From: Gibbula magus
Lineage: Eukaryota; Mollusca; Gastropoda; Trochida; Trochidae
Assembly (NCBI GenBank): GCA_936450465.1
Contig: OW388293.1
Span: 87,876,134-87,940,133 of the forward strand
Direction: 5' to 3'
DNA length: 64,000 nucleotides
The notes beneath the pieces were generated by a model, which saw nothing but the letters and a program-made list of their open reading frames with translations, did not search any database and was not told the DNA's origin. The position numbers were made by a program, and so were the translations under genes. The stretch's first letter is position 1, and each line of letters starts with the position of its first letter. Below are positions 11,001 to 20,936 of the stretch, piece after piece.

Positions 11001-13977
11001 AGTTAGGGTTAGACGTAGGGTTAGTGATCTCCAAAACTGTTACAGACAGCGACTCACTGTGGACGCAGTGTTGGAAGGCCCCAGGAAGAGTTAGGGTTAG
11101 CGTAGGGTTAGTGATCTCCAAAACTGTTACAGACAGCGACTCACTGTGGACGCAGTGTTGGAAGGCCCCAGGTAGAGTTAGGGTTAGACGTAGGGTTAGT
11201 GATCTCCAAAACTGTTACAGACAGCGACTCACTGTGGACGCAGTGTTGGAAGGCCCCAGGAAGAGTTAGGGTTAGCGTAGGGTTAGTGATCTCCAAAACT
11301 GTTACAGACAGCGACTCACTGTGGACGCAGTGTTGGAAGGCCCCAGGAAGAGTTAGGGTTAGCGTAGGGTTAGTGATCTCCAAAACTGTTACAGACAGCG
11401 ACTCACTGTGGACGCAGTGTTGGAAGGCCCCAGGAAGAGTTAGGGTTAGCGTAGGGTTAGTGATCTCCTAAACTGTTACAGACAGCATCTCACTGTGGAC
11501 GCAGTGTTGGAAGGCCCCAGGTAGAGTTAGGGTTAGCGTAGGGTTAGTGATCTCCTAAACTGTTACAGACAGCGACTCACTGTGGACCAAGTGTTGGAAG
11601 GCCCCAGGAAGAGTTAGGGTTAGCGTAGGGTTAGTGATCTCCTAAACTGTTACAGACAGCGACTCACTGTGGACCCAGTGTTGGAAGGCCCCAGGAAGAG
11701 TTAGGGTTAGCGTAGGGTTAGTGATCTCCTAAACTGTTACAGACAGCATCTCACTGTGGACCCAGTGTTGGAAGGCCCCAGGAAGAGTTAGGGTTAGCGT
11801 AGGGTTAGTGATCTCCTAAAGTGTTACAGACAGCGACTCACTGTGGACCCAGTGTTGGAAGGCCCCAGGTAGAGTTAGGGTTAGACGTAGGGTTAGTGAT
11901 CTCCTAAACTGTTACAGACACTACTCACTGCGGACCCAGTGTTTGTAGGGCCCCAGGAAGAGTTAGGGTTAAACGTAGGGTTAGTGATCTCCTAAACTGT
12001 TACAGACAGCATCTCACTGTGGACCCAGTGTTGGAAGGCCCCAGGAAGAGTTAGGGTTAGCGTAGGGTTAGTGATCTCCTAAAGTGTTACAGACAGCGAC
12101 TCACTGTGGACCCAGTGTTGGAAGGCCCCAGGTAGAGTTAGGGTTAGACGTAGGGTTAGTGATCTCCTAAACTGTTACAGACACTACTCACTGCGGACCC
12201 AGTGTTTGTAGGGCCCCAGGAAGAGTTAGGGTTAAACGTAGGGTTAGTGATCTCCTAAACTGTTACAGACAGCGACTCACTGTGGACCCAGTGTTTGTAG
12301 GGCCCCAGGAAGAGTTGGGGTTAAACGTAGGGTTAGTGATCTCCTGAAATGTTACAGACAGCGACTCACTGCGGACCCAGTGTTTGTAGGGCCCAAGGAA
12401 GAGTTAGGGTTAGACGTAGAATTAATGATCTCCTAAACTGTTACAGACAGCGCCTCACTGTGGACCCAGTGTCTGGAAGGCCCCAGGTAGAATTAGGGTT
12501 AGACGTAGGGTTAGTGATCTCCAAAACTGTTACAGACAGCGACTCACTGTGGACCCAGTGTCTGGAGGGCCCCAGGTAGAGTTAGGGTTAGACGTAGGGT
12601 TAGTGATCTCCTAAACTGTTACAGACAAGGACTCACTGCGGACCCAGTGTTGGAAGGCCCCAGGTAGAGTTAGGGTTAGCGTAGGGTTAGTGATCTCCTA
12701 AACTGTTACAGACAGCGGCTCACTGCGGACCCAGTGTCTGGAAGGCCCCAGGTAGAGTTAGGGTTAGCGTAGGTTAGTGATCTCCTAAACTGTTACAGAC
12801 AGCGACTCACTGCGGACCCAGTGTTGAAAGGCCCCAGGTAGAATTAGGGTTAGACGTAGGGTTAATGATCTCCTAAACTGTTACAGACAGCGGCTCACTG
12901 CGGACCCAGTGTCTGGAGGGCCCCAGGTAGAGTTAGGGTTAGACGTAGGGTTAGTGATCTCCTAAACTGTTACAGACAAGGACTCACTGCGGACCCAGTG
13001 TTGGAAGGCCCCAGGTAGAGTTAGGGTTAGCGTAGGGTTAGTGATCTCCTAAACTGTTACAGACAGCGGCTCACTGCGGACCCAGTGTCTGGAAGGCCCC
13101 AGGTAGAGTTAGGGTTAGCGTAGGTTAGTGATCTCCTAAACTGTTACAGACAGCGACTCACTGCGGACCCAGTGTTGAAAGGCCCCAGGTAGAATTAGGG
13201 TTAGACGTAGGGTTAATGATCTCCTAAACTGTTACAGACAGCGGCTCACTGCGGACCCAGTGTTGGAAGGCCCCAGGTAGAGTTAGGGTTAGACGTAGGG
13301 TTAATGATCTCCTAAACTGTTATAGATAGTGACTCACTGCGGACCCAGTGTCTGGAGGGCGCCAGGAAGGGCTACACGGGTAAACAGGTAATCCACCCGG
13401 CCCAGATATCCATCGTCCGTGATGCCTTCACCCCGAGTGAGGAGAAGGTTGAGTGGGCCACTGAACTCGTCCTTGCCTTCGAGCAGCACCAGCAGTCCGG
13501 CAAGGTGAGGGGATCATTGGATATTTAGTTCAGTTGGTTAACAAATCGCACTATTGAAAGCATTTTGTTTCACAAATCTTTTACAAGTGGCATAAATCAA
13601 GCAAAAGCGAAAGCAGTGTTTTAAACTATAAATGTAACCCGCTCTGAGATTCGCTTACACATTAGTGCAGGTTATATTGTGTTGAGGTGATTAACTTTGT
13701 CAGCTATGATGGACGTATCTGTGTCAACAAAACCTTGGCCAGCAAATCATAATAAATCATGCAAAGAGTAAGGAACCTTTTGTTTAAGTTCTACTTGTTC
13801 TACATGTTATGCTGAGTGGGATCTATCAAGCTTGTTGTAATTTGCTGATCTACTTTTATCTTGTGAATCTTGCAGGGAGCGTTCACATTTCACGGCAGTA
13901 TGATTGACATGCCTTTGCTTCTCCAAGCCAAGAACATCCTAAAGATTGTACACAACATCAAGTCATCAAAGTCATAA
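7749..13977 (+). CDS. CLYBL: citramalyl-CoA lyase, mitochondrial (CLYBL family), six exons
   Basis: Six exons, 7749-8018, 8795-8983, 10412-10604, 10713-10826, 13326-13504 and 13876-13977, join with phases 0,0,1,1,0 into 348 residues, close to the usual length of about 340. The N terminus (about residues 1-45) is rich in Arg and Ser with few acids, as expected of a mitochondrial presequence. The HpcH/HpaI aldolase/citrate-lyase-beta fold follows: RRTVMYVPGHDLKKLRK and LECEDGVALNQK in exon 1, CoA and substrate loops through exon 2, the metal-site segment VVFGSDDFCADIG in exon 3, GKQVIHPAQI in exon 5, and the conserved GAFTFHGSMIDMP near the C terminus. The family cleaves (3S)-citramalyl-CoA to acetyl-CoA and pyruvate in mitochondria, part of itaconate/C5-dicarboxylate breakdown that protects the B12 pathway. 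The ATG at 7749 is the first in frame; an AG at 7741-7742 suggests an upstream 5'-UTR exon. Introns 1 and 4 consist largely of tandem arrays anchored on its splice sites. Confidence 0.93.
8019..8605 (+). repeat. 38-bp minisatellite in CLYBL intron 1, beginning at the 5' splice site
   Basis: About 16 copies of a 38-bp unit (GGTTATCTCCCTTGTTGTTG then GGTTACAGTACGTTGTCA); some copies lack one GTT and are 35 bp. The first copy begins at the intron's first base: the donor GTGAGGTTATCTCCC aligns with the repeat's GTCAGGTTATCTCCC. Each unit also contains TTGGGTTACAG, which resembles a weak 3' splice site. Copies are nearly identical. Confidence 0.95.
8795..8983 (+). CDS. CLYBL: CLYBL exon 2 (residues 91-153)
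   Basis: Acceptor CTACCAACGTAG, 63 codons, donor CTG|GTCAGT, phase 0 at both ends. Encodes TEARENIRQILDELD through the VRVNSVSSGLLEEDL and LPKVDSVEDL segments typical of the family. Confidence 0.92.
8984..10411 (+). other. CLYBL intron 2
   Basis: Mostly unique AT-rich DNA. It carries a paralogous pair of about 60-bp blocks (TGCACCTCTCCTAGTGGTGA at about 10002 and 10160), a (CGGA)n run at 10253-10284 and a strong hairpin at 10303-10334. Together these look like the tail of an unidentified dispersed element. Confidence 0.6.
9960..10340. repeat. dispersed-repeat tail: duplicated block, (CGGA)n and hairpin
   Basis: Two copies, about 158 bp apart, share CACCTCTCCTAGTGGTGAAG and GCCAAATTTTAAAA-like text. 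They are followed by (CGGACGGA)n and by a 14-bp perfect inverted repeat, TATACCCCCGACCT at 10303-10316 and its complement at 10321-10334 with a TTTT loop. The combination of a CGGA run and a polyC/polyG hairpin resembles a repeat end seen widely in marine invertebrate genomes; family assignment is from memory and unverified. Confidence 0.55.
10412..10604 (+). CDS. CLYBL: CLYBL exon 3 (residues 154-218)
   Basis: Acceptor TTTTTGTATGTCCCAG, donor ATTG|GTAAAA, 193 nt, enters phase 0 and leaves phase 1. Encodes LPYLLTYVESAAGLMNMKDV and the VVFGSDDFCADIG segment, whose acidic residues belong to the metal site in this family. Confidence 0.92.
10713..10826 (+). CDS. CLYBL: CLYBL exon 4 (residues 218-256)
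   Basis: Acceptor GTTATGTGATGCAG, donor AAGG|GTATGC, 114 nt. Encodes YARQKIVMVAKAYRLQAIDM and VFIDIK; the Asp codon at the end is split G|AT with the real exon 5 at 13326, which supports that acceptor. Confidence 0.9.
10945..13325 (+). repeat. 87/88-bp array of copied 3' splice site plus exon-5 start (about 27 copies)
   Basis: Each unit contains GTGATCTCCTAAACTGTTACAG, an acceptor, then about 45 bases of exon-5-like coding sequence (ACAGCGACTCACTGTGGACC, CAGTGTTGGAAGGCCCCAGG) and a spacer holding GTTAGGGTTAGCGTAGGG. The last unit runs into the genuine exon at 13326, where CTGTTATAG is followed by coding sequence reading DSLRTQCLEGARKGYTGK. The 87-bp copies stay in phase, and those with CTCCAAAAC instead of CTCCTAAAC remove the in-frame stop; hence peptides such as VTDSDSLWTQCWKAPGR. 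I interpret the array as an expanded intron/exon junction, not as coding exons. Confidence 0.93.
13326..13504 (+). CDS. CLYBL: CLYBL exon 5 (residues 256-315)
   Basis: Acceptor AACTGTTATAG, donor CAAG|GTGAGG, 179 nt. Encodes the LEGARKGYTGKQVIHPAQIS stretch and SEEKVEWATELVLAFEQHQQ. It differs from the array copies by LRTQCLEGARKG in place of LWTQCWKAPG, so only this copy retains the family consensus. Confidence 0.92.
13876..13977 (+). CDS. CLYBL: CLYBL exon 6 (residues 316-348) and stop
   Basis: Acceptor TTGTGAATCTTGCAG; encodes GAFTFHGSMIDMPLLLQAKN and a Lys-rich end, then TAA at 13975-13977. Directly after the stop, about 35 bp of the coding 3' end (ATTGTACACAACATCAAGTC) is duplicated at 13978-14012, outside the reading frame's use. 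Confidence 0.92.
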   Translation, partial: GAFTFHGSMIDMPLLLQAKNILKIVHNIKSSKS

Positions 13978-14039
13978 CATCCTCAAGATTGTACACAACA
14001 TCAAGTCATAAGTTATGTACAAAACTTTCGACACAGAGC

Positions 14040-14830
14040 TTTGTGCGAGATATACAAATGAGCGTTGCACGTATCAATGTGCAAGTAATACAAGATAGTA
14101 CGGACACGTATCATTGTGTGAGTTAAACAAGATAGTACGGACACGTATCATTGTGTGAGTTATACAAGATAGTATGGACACGTATCATTGTGCAAGTTAT
14201 ACAAGATAGTACGGACACATATCATTGTGTGAGTTATACAAGATAGTACGGACACGTATCATTGTGTGAGTTATACAAGATAGTACGGACACGTATCATT
14301 GTGTGAGTTATTCAAGATAGTACGGACACGTATCATTGTGCAAGTTATACAAGATAGTACGGACACGTATCATTGTGTGAGTTATACAAGATAGTACGGA
14401 CACGTATCATTGTGTGAGTTATTCAAGATAGTACGGACACGTATCATTGTGCAAGTTATACAAGATAGTACGGACACGTATCATTGTGTGAGTTATACAA
14501 GATAGTACGGACACGTATCATTGTGTGAGTTATACAAGATAGTACGGACACGTATCATTGTGTGAGTTATTCAAGATAGTACGGACACGTATCATTGTGC
14601 AAGTTATACAAGATAGTACGGACACGTATCATTGTGTGAGTTATACAAGATAGTATGGACACGTATCATTGTGTGAGTTATTCAAGATAGTACGGACACG
14701 TATCATTGTGTGAGTTATACAAGATAGTACGGACACGTATCACTGTGTGAGTTATACAAGATAGTACGGACACGTATCATTGTGTGAGTTATACAAGATA
14801 GTACGGACACGTATCATTGTGTGAGTTATA
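14040..14830 (+). repeat. 37-bp minisatellite in CLYBL 3' UTR (about 21 copies)
   Basis: Unit GTTATACAAGATAGTACGGA then CACGTATCATTGTGTGA, 37 bp. Copies alternate between TGTGTGAGTTATAC, TGTGCAAGTTATAC and GAGTTATTC variants in a partly periodic order, suggesting multi-unit duplication. Confidence 0.95.
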
Positions 14831-15249
14831 CGTAAAGAGTGTCGGACATATCAATGTGAATTGATACAGTTGATGTGATACTTTCCGGGTATGTCTATCT
14901 GATTATGTATGAGCAAGCTATTGCACTTGTCCAAGACATGAAGTGATCCCGCATAGAAAATTCATCGTTCTGTCATCTAATTTTGAACAAGGAATCAATT
15001 TTAAGTGCTACTTATTTGAGATGTTTTAAAACATATAAAACCCTATTCAGACATAACTATGTTTTTCTGTAGGGCCATACAATGTCCATGTTGTGAAGAG
15101 TGTAGTAACATAACTTAATTGGCAGTCAAGGAATGAATACTCTCTACTATAAGATGTCAATGACTGCTCCCTAATGTAGTGCAATGCATGTTGGGATGTT
15201 CTCGGAGCCATGCGCTTCCACCAAATTATGTGACATTATGTGAAGTTTG

Positions 15250-15255
15250 AATAAA
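15250..15255 (+). terminator. AATAAA polyadenylation signal, probably CLYBL
   Basis: TTTGAATAAATGTTG lies about 1.27 kb after the stop codon, before the transposon nest starts at 15502. Position fits; usage is not shown by the sequence. Confidence 0.45.
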
Positions 15256-16328
15256 TGTTGCTCCTCCATTCAGGTGTCCTGTACTATGTTAGCAGCATGC
15301 TGAGTTTGAGGCTCAAGATATCACAAGTAAACAGGACTTATTGCATTTGTTACTGAAATAGGCAAAAACCATCGAGACACCCCAAGAGAAGACAATGAAT
15401 AGACTGGCATCAAGCGATACAAGATCAGACACAAAAGATACATCGCCACTTGAAGTGATGGGCTCCTACACTCGGACCACTTGATGATGCACAGATATTT
15501 ACAGTCCAGCACCGTTGTGTGGAACTCGGATGACTCGATAATTCGCTTGTCTCGAGATAAAATCTTACATAAATTATCATTATTTAGGCTCTTTTAACTC
15601 GATACGGTTGCGTTGATATTTCGGATATTTCGATATAATCTCATAGTCCCAAATTACTCTCGTAACTCGATATTTGTAAAGAAACTCAAATATTCAAATA
15701 CCATTCCCTACCCATCACTCTAAATTGGAGATGTCATGCATGTGTTCACACGGCGGGCACTGCATGACCAGAGTCTAATTATATTAGTTGATAGAAGTAA
15801 AAGCTCATTAAGCTACATGCATCATGGTTACTGAGCAGTACTCACGTTGAAATCAGGGGCTCGTAACTCGAAGCAGTCGTTAACTAGTCTATAATTAAGG
15901 ATCGTCTTTAAGCATACTTTTTTTTAACGTTGTGTAACTCGAAGCAATCCTTAAAATCTAATTTAGCGACTGTGTTTAAGGTGTACCCCTGACCAACCTT
16001 TAAGCAGTCCTTAGCTGGTCGTAAAGCATGTAAACATGTGAAAATGGCGTTATATTTGTATGTGAGAGATGGTTAGCGACTGCTTTGAGTTACACTCCTT
16101 AAAATATATAACGACGGTCCTTAAGTGTTCATTAAGCTATGGTGTGTTGTCGTGCTGTCTGCCATTGCAACCGGATGAATACAAAACCACGTGGTCAATG
16201 GGGAATCCCATTGTCTTTAACCGTTCTTTAAGCTGTCTATGTTTCGAGTTACGCTTTCTTAAAGACCACCTAACGAACGGTTAAGGATTGGTTAGCGACT
16301 GCTTTGAGTTACACTCCTTAAAATATAT

Positions 16329-19300
16329 GGTGACATGGTGAGTTACTGTGTGAATTTGCAAGAAATGCCAATATATGTATTTTAAATGGCAGAAACTCCA
16401 TTAGAAATGACTTTACATATGTTTCAACAAAAGGACTCTCTGTAGTTGATTACTGCTTAGTTCCATATGAAATGCTGGAGTCAATTGCTGAGTTTGAGGT
16501 AATCAGAGCAAGTGAATTGTGTGATAACTGTAATGTATTCCAGGATATCAGTGGAACTAGTGTTATTCCTGACCATTCTATGTTGAAATGGAAGCTGGAG
16601 CGTCATTATACCAGTGTAGAGGATACAGGCAACACAGAGAGTCGTACCACGGTTCGAGTTAAAGTTGACTCAAGTAGTGTTCCTAGTGATTTTATGTGCA
16701 GTGAATACAACATGCAGACTTTGAGTAATATCACGCAGAAGGTAGAAAGTGAACTTTTAATCCAAGATAGTGTCAATAATGCTTCTAAGTCTTTTAATAC
16801 AATCATTCAACAGGAAATGTTAAACCGACTACCCTATAAAAGACTGGTTCTGAAATCTGGTGTGAATAATAAGAAACGACGAGTTGGTAAACCGTGGTGG
16901 ACAGGGGAGCTAACTCTTCTCTGGAACGACATGTGTGAAGCTGAACGTTCCTGGGTTCGATCCAAGACTAATAGAGCCTCGATGAAAACCAAATTTGTAA
17001 ATAAGAGAAAACTTTTTGACAAATGTGTACAAAAGGCAAAGAGACTTTATGTTAATGAAACCATGAATAACCTGGATAATATCTCTGAAAACAACCAATC
17101 AGCTTTCTGGAAGGAAATAGGGAAAGTTGGGGTTGGTTATGAACGAAAATCCAACATTCCTGAAGAAGTGTTGGTCGGTGACTCCTACAAAAGTGATGTT
17201 GACACGATTCTTATAACTTGGAAAACGCATTTTGGAAGACTGTTGAACCCCACTAATACAACACAACAGACAAGAACACGGAATTATCACAACGAGGCTA
17301 GCCGCGAGGATCCAGTGCTAGATCAACCTATAACAGTACAGGAAATCGAGATTGCCTTATCTAAGATGAAACCTCGGAAAGCAACGGGTGTCGACAATAT
17401 CCCAGTGGAAGTGCTGAGAAATGGACCGTGCAAGCAGTTCTTACTTCAGATGTTTAATGTATGTTTTATTAATGGAGTTATACCAGAGTGTTGGACAAAT
17501 TCTATTATTCAACCCATAGTGAAGAATTTTAACCTTGACCAACGTGATCCATCCAACTATAGAGGAATCGCGTTATCACCTATCAGTTACAAGATTTACT
17601 GCTCAGTGCTAAACAGTCGACTGTCTATATGGTGTGAAGATAACAAGCTAATTGCTGATGAGCAAAACGGGTTTCGAAAGGGTAGATCGACGACTGACCA
17701 TATATCTACATTAACCCAGATCATTGAATCAAGGAAAAAGAAGAAACTGTCAACATTTACAGCGTTTATCGACTTTAGTAAAGCATACGATAATATAAAC
17801 AGGGATCTTCTGTTCTGTAAACTGGAGCAGTGTGGTGTTAGCTCACGTATGCTGTCTGCTGTGAGAGGAATATATAAATCTGTTAACAGCTGTGTAAGAA
17901 TTAATAATCTCATGACAGATTGGTTCAGTGCCAAATCAGGTCTGAAACAAGGATGTGTTTTATCCCCACTTTTGTTTAATATGTTTATAAATGACTTAGT
18001 ACACTGTATTAAGGAAACGGGCCGAGGTATAAATATTGGCGATGAAGTTGTGAATATCTTGCTGTACGCTGACGACGTTGTGCTCTTGGCTGAAAACGAG
18101 GACGATTTACAGTTATTTCTTAACTTGCTAAACAACTGGTGTTATAAAAACGATATCCACATCAATGCGTCAAAATCTCAAGCTGTTCATTTTAGACATG
18201 CGAAGACTCCCGTTAGCAAGCATGTGTTCACGTGCGGAGAGTGTAGCTTGTCGACAGTGGGTCAGTACCGTTACCTCGGCTTAACCCTGACGGAGCACCT
18301 GGACTACAGTTACACAGCGAAGCAGGTAGCAGCATCAGCCGGGCGTGCACTTGGACTGGTTATCTCCAAATGTAAACTCTTAGGAAATGTAGGTTTTAAG
18401 ACTTTCACAAAACTATATGATACACTAGTATGGCCAATTATGTCATATGGTATGTCAATTGTTGGAACAGAGGAACAATCGTGTTTTAATGCTGTTCAAA
18501 ACCGTGCCATGCGTTTTTATCTGGGATTAGGAAAATATGCGCCTAACGATGCTTTAATTGGTGACATGGGATGGCAGCCACTCTGTGTAAGACAAGATGT
18601 GTGTCTGATGAGATATTGGAAGAGGATGTGGAATATGTCTCCTGACCGACTTAATTCTCGTGTGTTCAAATGGGATAAAGAACAGAGTAACGGAAAGCAC
18701 AGAACTTGGCACTTTAGATTTTACAAACGTATGGAAGCTATCGGGATTGACCATGTAACTCTCTCAAACAACGTTTTAACTGTACAAGATTGTGAATTGT
18801 TGTCTTTGAATTCTTTTAAAATCATATGGGAGAGATCACTCTTACGTGTCAACGCTAAACGAGGGACTGGTCTTAACAAACTGAGAGTTTACCGAACTTT
18901 TAAATCCTCTTTTAAAACAGAACTGTATGTTTTATCCTCCATGCCTAAATCCCATAGACGCGCTATGGCTTTATTCAGGACTGGCACTGCACCACTGCGG
19001 ATTGAGACAGGCAGATACGAAGGGCTTGCTGTCGAGAACAGAACATGTTTTTACTGTACAGATAAAGTGGAGTCAGAACAACATGTTTTATTTGAGTGTC
19101 CCTTATATGTCAATATTCAACAGGAACTTTTTAGAAATGCCAGCTACTTTTTACCAAATTTTTATTCTTTACCTGATGTTGAAAAGTTATCACTCCTTTT
19201 TAGCAATGAATATTTGTTTACGGTTTGTGCCAAAAGCTGCTACAGTATTCTTTTAGAACGCCAAAAGTATTTATATAAATAATGTATTTATATTGTTTTA

Positions 19301-19467
19301 TCCTGTAAAATGTTTAACTTGCCAATTTTTTTTTTTTTTTATCATTATTTGTCTCTCATAACTCCATAGGAGTGGCATATATACTTTTATGTACACATTT
19401 TTTTTTATGTAAACGTTTTATATGTATATATGGTGAGACGTAAATAAACAATTCTTCTTCTTCTTCT
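16329..19467 (+). mobile_element. 5'-truncated LINE with 14-bp target duplication
   Basis: The direct repeat TCCTTAAAATATAT at 16315-16328 and 19468-19481 brackets the insertion and belongs to the host element's own repeated motif, so the pre-insertion site can be read. The 3' end is AATAAACAATTCTTCTTCTT, a short microsatellite tail rather than poly(A). The 5' end falls within the endonuclease coding region, the usual result of incomplete reverse transcription. Confidence 0.9.
16334..19282 (+). CDS. LINE ORF2: endonuclease C-terminus, reverse transcriptase, CCHC-like tail
   Basis: The frame is open from the truncation point; the first ATG is at 16472, giving 936 residues. Before and after that ATG the sequence reads the end of an APE-type endonuclease (STKGLSVVDYCLVPYE, then VIPDHSMLKW, the terminal DH pair). 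Reverse transcriptase follows: GVDNIPVEVL, NYRGIALSPISYKIYC, FIDFSKAYDNINRDLL, GLKQGCVLSPLLFNMF and the catalytic LLYADDVVLL at about residue 530. The C terminus has a Cys/His motif, CFYCTDKVESEQHVLFECPL. No stop or frameshift interrupts 936 codons, so this copy is young although it lacks the 5' end. It belongs to the APE-type non-LTR elements; I cannot fix the clade (Jockey/I-like superfamily likely). Confidence 0.9.
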   Translation, partial: HGELLCEFARNANICILNGRNSIRNDFTYVSTKGLSVVDYCLVPYEMLESIAEFEVIRASELCDNCNVFQDISGTSVIPDHSMLKWKLERHYTSVEDTGNTESRTTVRVKVDSSSVPSDFMCSEYNMQTLSNITQKVESELLIQDSVNNASKSFNTIIQQEMLNRLPYKRLVLKSGVNNKKRRVGKPWWTGELTLLWNDMCEAERSWVRSKTNRASMKTKFVNKRKLFDKCVQKAKRLYVNETMNNLDNISENNQSAFWKEIGKVGVGYERKSNIPEEVLVGDSYKSDVDTILITWKTHFGRLLNPTNTTQQTRTRNYHNEASREDPVLDQPITVQEIEIALSKMKPRKATGVDNIPVEVLRNGPCKQFLLQMFNVCFINGVIPECWTNSIIQPIVKNFNLDQRDPSNYRGIALSPISYKIYCSVLNSRLSIWCEDNKLIADEQNGFRKGRSTTDHISTLTQIIESRKKKKLSTFTAFIDFSKAYDNINRDLLFCKLEQCGVSSRMLSAVRGIYKSVNSCVRINNLMTDWFSAKSGLKQGCVLSPLLFNMFINDLVHCIKETGRGINIGDEVVNILLYADDVVLLAENEDDLQLFLNLLNNWCYKNDIHINASKSQAVHFRHAKTPVSKHVFTCGECSLSTVGQYRYLGLTLTEHLDYSYTAKQVAASAGRALGLVISKCKLLGNVGFKTFTKLYDTLVWPIMSYGMSIVGTEEQSCFNAVQNRAMRFYLGLGKYAPNDALIGDMGWQPLCVRQDVCLMRYWKRMWNMSPDRLNSRVFKWDKEQSNGKHRTWHFRFYKRMEAIGIDHVTLSNNVLTVQDCELLSLNSFKIIWERSLLRVNAKRGTGLNKLRVYRTFKSSFKTELYVLSSMPKSHRRAMALFRTGTAPLRIETGRYEGLAVENRTCFYCTDKVESEQHVLFECPLYVNIQQELFRNASYFLPNFYSLPDVEKLSLLFSNEYLFTVCAKSCYSILLERQKYLYK

Positions 19468-19552
19468 TCCTTAAAATATATAACGACGGTGTTCGTTAAG
19501 CATGCGTTAGCAACAAAATTAACGACTGCTTAGAGTTACGAGCCCCTGATTA

Positions 19553-20215
19553 TCTGCTCGAATCTCCTCGAATCAAAACATTAACAGCCTACGGTAACGG
19601 GTTTCAGTAGTCACGTGACTAGCTTATATGATCGCTAAGTTGTTTATAAATTTCAGCTTAAGAAATACAGAGAGAAGAGAGAAATAATTTATTCATGTGT
19701 CACACATCTGTACATTTCACATAAAATTCATAAAACATTCCGGCAGTATACATACAGATGTCCGGCCATAAGACCTATGAGACACATTATGCACATTAAA
19801 AGCAAAATGTATTGCTAAAACTTGAATGTAAAAGCACATATTATATATAACATATTATGAATAGGTTATTAAAATATATACAATATACAATATATACAAA
19901 ATACAGTATAAAATACATGTAAGAGTCAAATTGAATGGACTTGTTTAATTTTAGGGTGTTATAAATCAATTGGTTTATTTGTCAGTAGGGTTATCAATAT
20001 GTCTGGTGGCCCCTCGATCTGTATATATACTTGTATTTTAACAATATAAGTAAAGATACATGCATTCACCGCATATATATGATGTTATTGCTTCATTTCT
20101 TCAACATGAGATATGATGATCGGATGTGTCGATATTCGTTTGTGTCGATATTTTTTCATGGTCCCGTGAATATCGAGACAACGGTGCTCGACTGTATATT
20201 CTGTTACTCTTTCTA
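19553..20215. other. remainder of outer TIR element and spacer
   Basis: AT-rich sequence with no gene. It forms the right part of the 15502-20194 element; only 21 bp then separate that element from the Tc1-type transposon's TA. Confidence 0.6.
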
Positions 20216-20715
20216 TACTGAGCGTAACTAGAAACCTGACACTCATATTTTTTATCGTAATTTTTTTCAGGGAAGAAATAAGTCGAATTTGTGTTATATA
20301 ATTTATGATAGCGTGTACCCGATGATGCTGCATGGACGGGGCGGGTGACAACACTTAAATTAACGTATTACACATCAAGGACGTAAAACATGATATTCAC
20401 GTGCACAGGGTCACGTGATCAACACAGGTAACGCGTATGCCCTCAAATCAAATCACACGTGTACTGTGTAACAGGAAAACACATTAAAATTAAAACATTG
20501 ACTGAATGCCACGTCTCACGAATACAGAACGTGAGCGTGCTATGGGTAGGCTGCACGCCGGACAATCCGTTGCGGAAGTTGCGCACACATTTCGATGCAG
20601 CCGACAGACAATTCATGAGCTCAGAACCCGTGTTCAACAGACAGGGGTGATTGCAGATCGTCCGAGGCCAGGACGTCCGCGTGTGACGTCACGCCGAGAG
20701 GATGGGCAAATCAGG

Positions 20716-20821
20716 ACCCATATTTTCGAAGCTCTCTTAGCGCTAAGATAGTCGTAAACGCCATACATTAACATTGACTTACGACTATCTTAGCGCTAAG
20801 AGAGCTTCGAAAATATGGGTC
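20716..20821. mobile_element. foldback micro-element inserted in the transposase (44-bp perfect arms)
   Basis: Bases 20714-20757 and 20779-20822 are perfect complements (starting GGACCCATATTTTCGAAGCT) with a 21-nt loop. CAGG occurs on both sides (20712-20715, 20822-20825) and removing one copy with the insert restores the transposase frame, showing it is a true insertion. Contains ATCTTAGCGCTAAGA. Confidence 0.85.
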
Positions 20822-20936
20822 CAGGTTACGTCATCTCCGTAATCGATTCGAGACGGCTGCGTCCACGATCAGACACTTGTTCAGAGGTCGGGTGTTAGGC
20901 CTACCATCCTCTATCAGGAATTGACTGCGAGCCAGG

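Larger units (their letters stand above)
13978..15255 (+). other. CLYBL probable 3' UTR
   Basis: Follows the stop codon. Contains the duplicated coding tail, the 37-bp minisatellite at 14040-14830 and unique sequence, ending with AATAAA at 15250-15255, the first well-placed polyadenylation signal. The extent is inferred. Confidence 0.5.
15854..19548. mobile_element. second TIR element, interrupted by a LINE
   Basis: CAGGGGCTCGTAACTCGAAG at 15854 has its complement ending at 19548; about 30 of 31 bases pair. Inside, subterminal motifs recur (GACTGCTTTGAGTTACACTC at about 16077 and 16299; CTTAAAATATATAACGACGG at about 16098 and 19470). Without the LINE the element would be about 540 bp and non-autonomous. 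I find no clear target duplication, so the superfamily is open; the CAGGG start would suit hAT. Confidence 0.7.
15502..20194. mobile_element. Tigger/pogo-like TIR element, outermost of a three-level nest
   Basis: The ends CAGTCCAGCACCGTTGT (15502) and ACAACGGTGCTCGACTG (ending 20194) are inverted repeats with one mismatch, flanked by TA at 15500-15501 and 20195-20196. TA duplication plus a CAGT start is typical of pogo/Tigger elements of the Tc1/mariner superfamily. Inner sequence repeats TCGATATTC-like motifs at both ends. No transposase is seen, so it is non-autonomous. Its interior is occupied by the element at 15854-19548. Confidence 0.7.
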
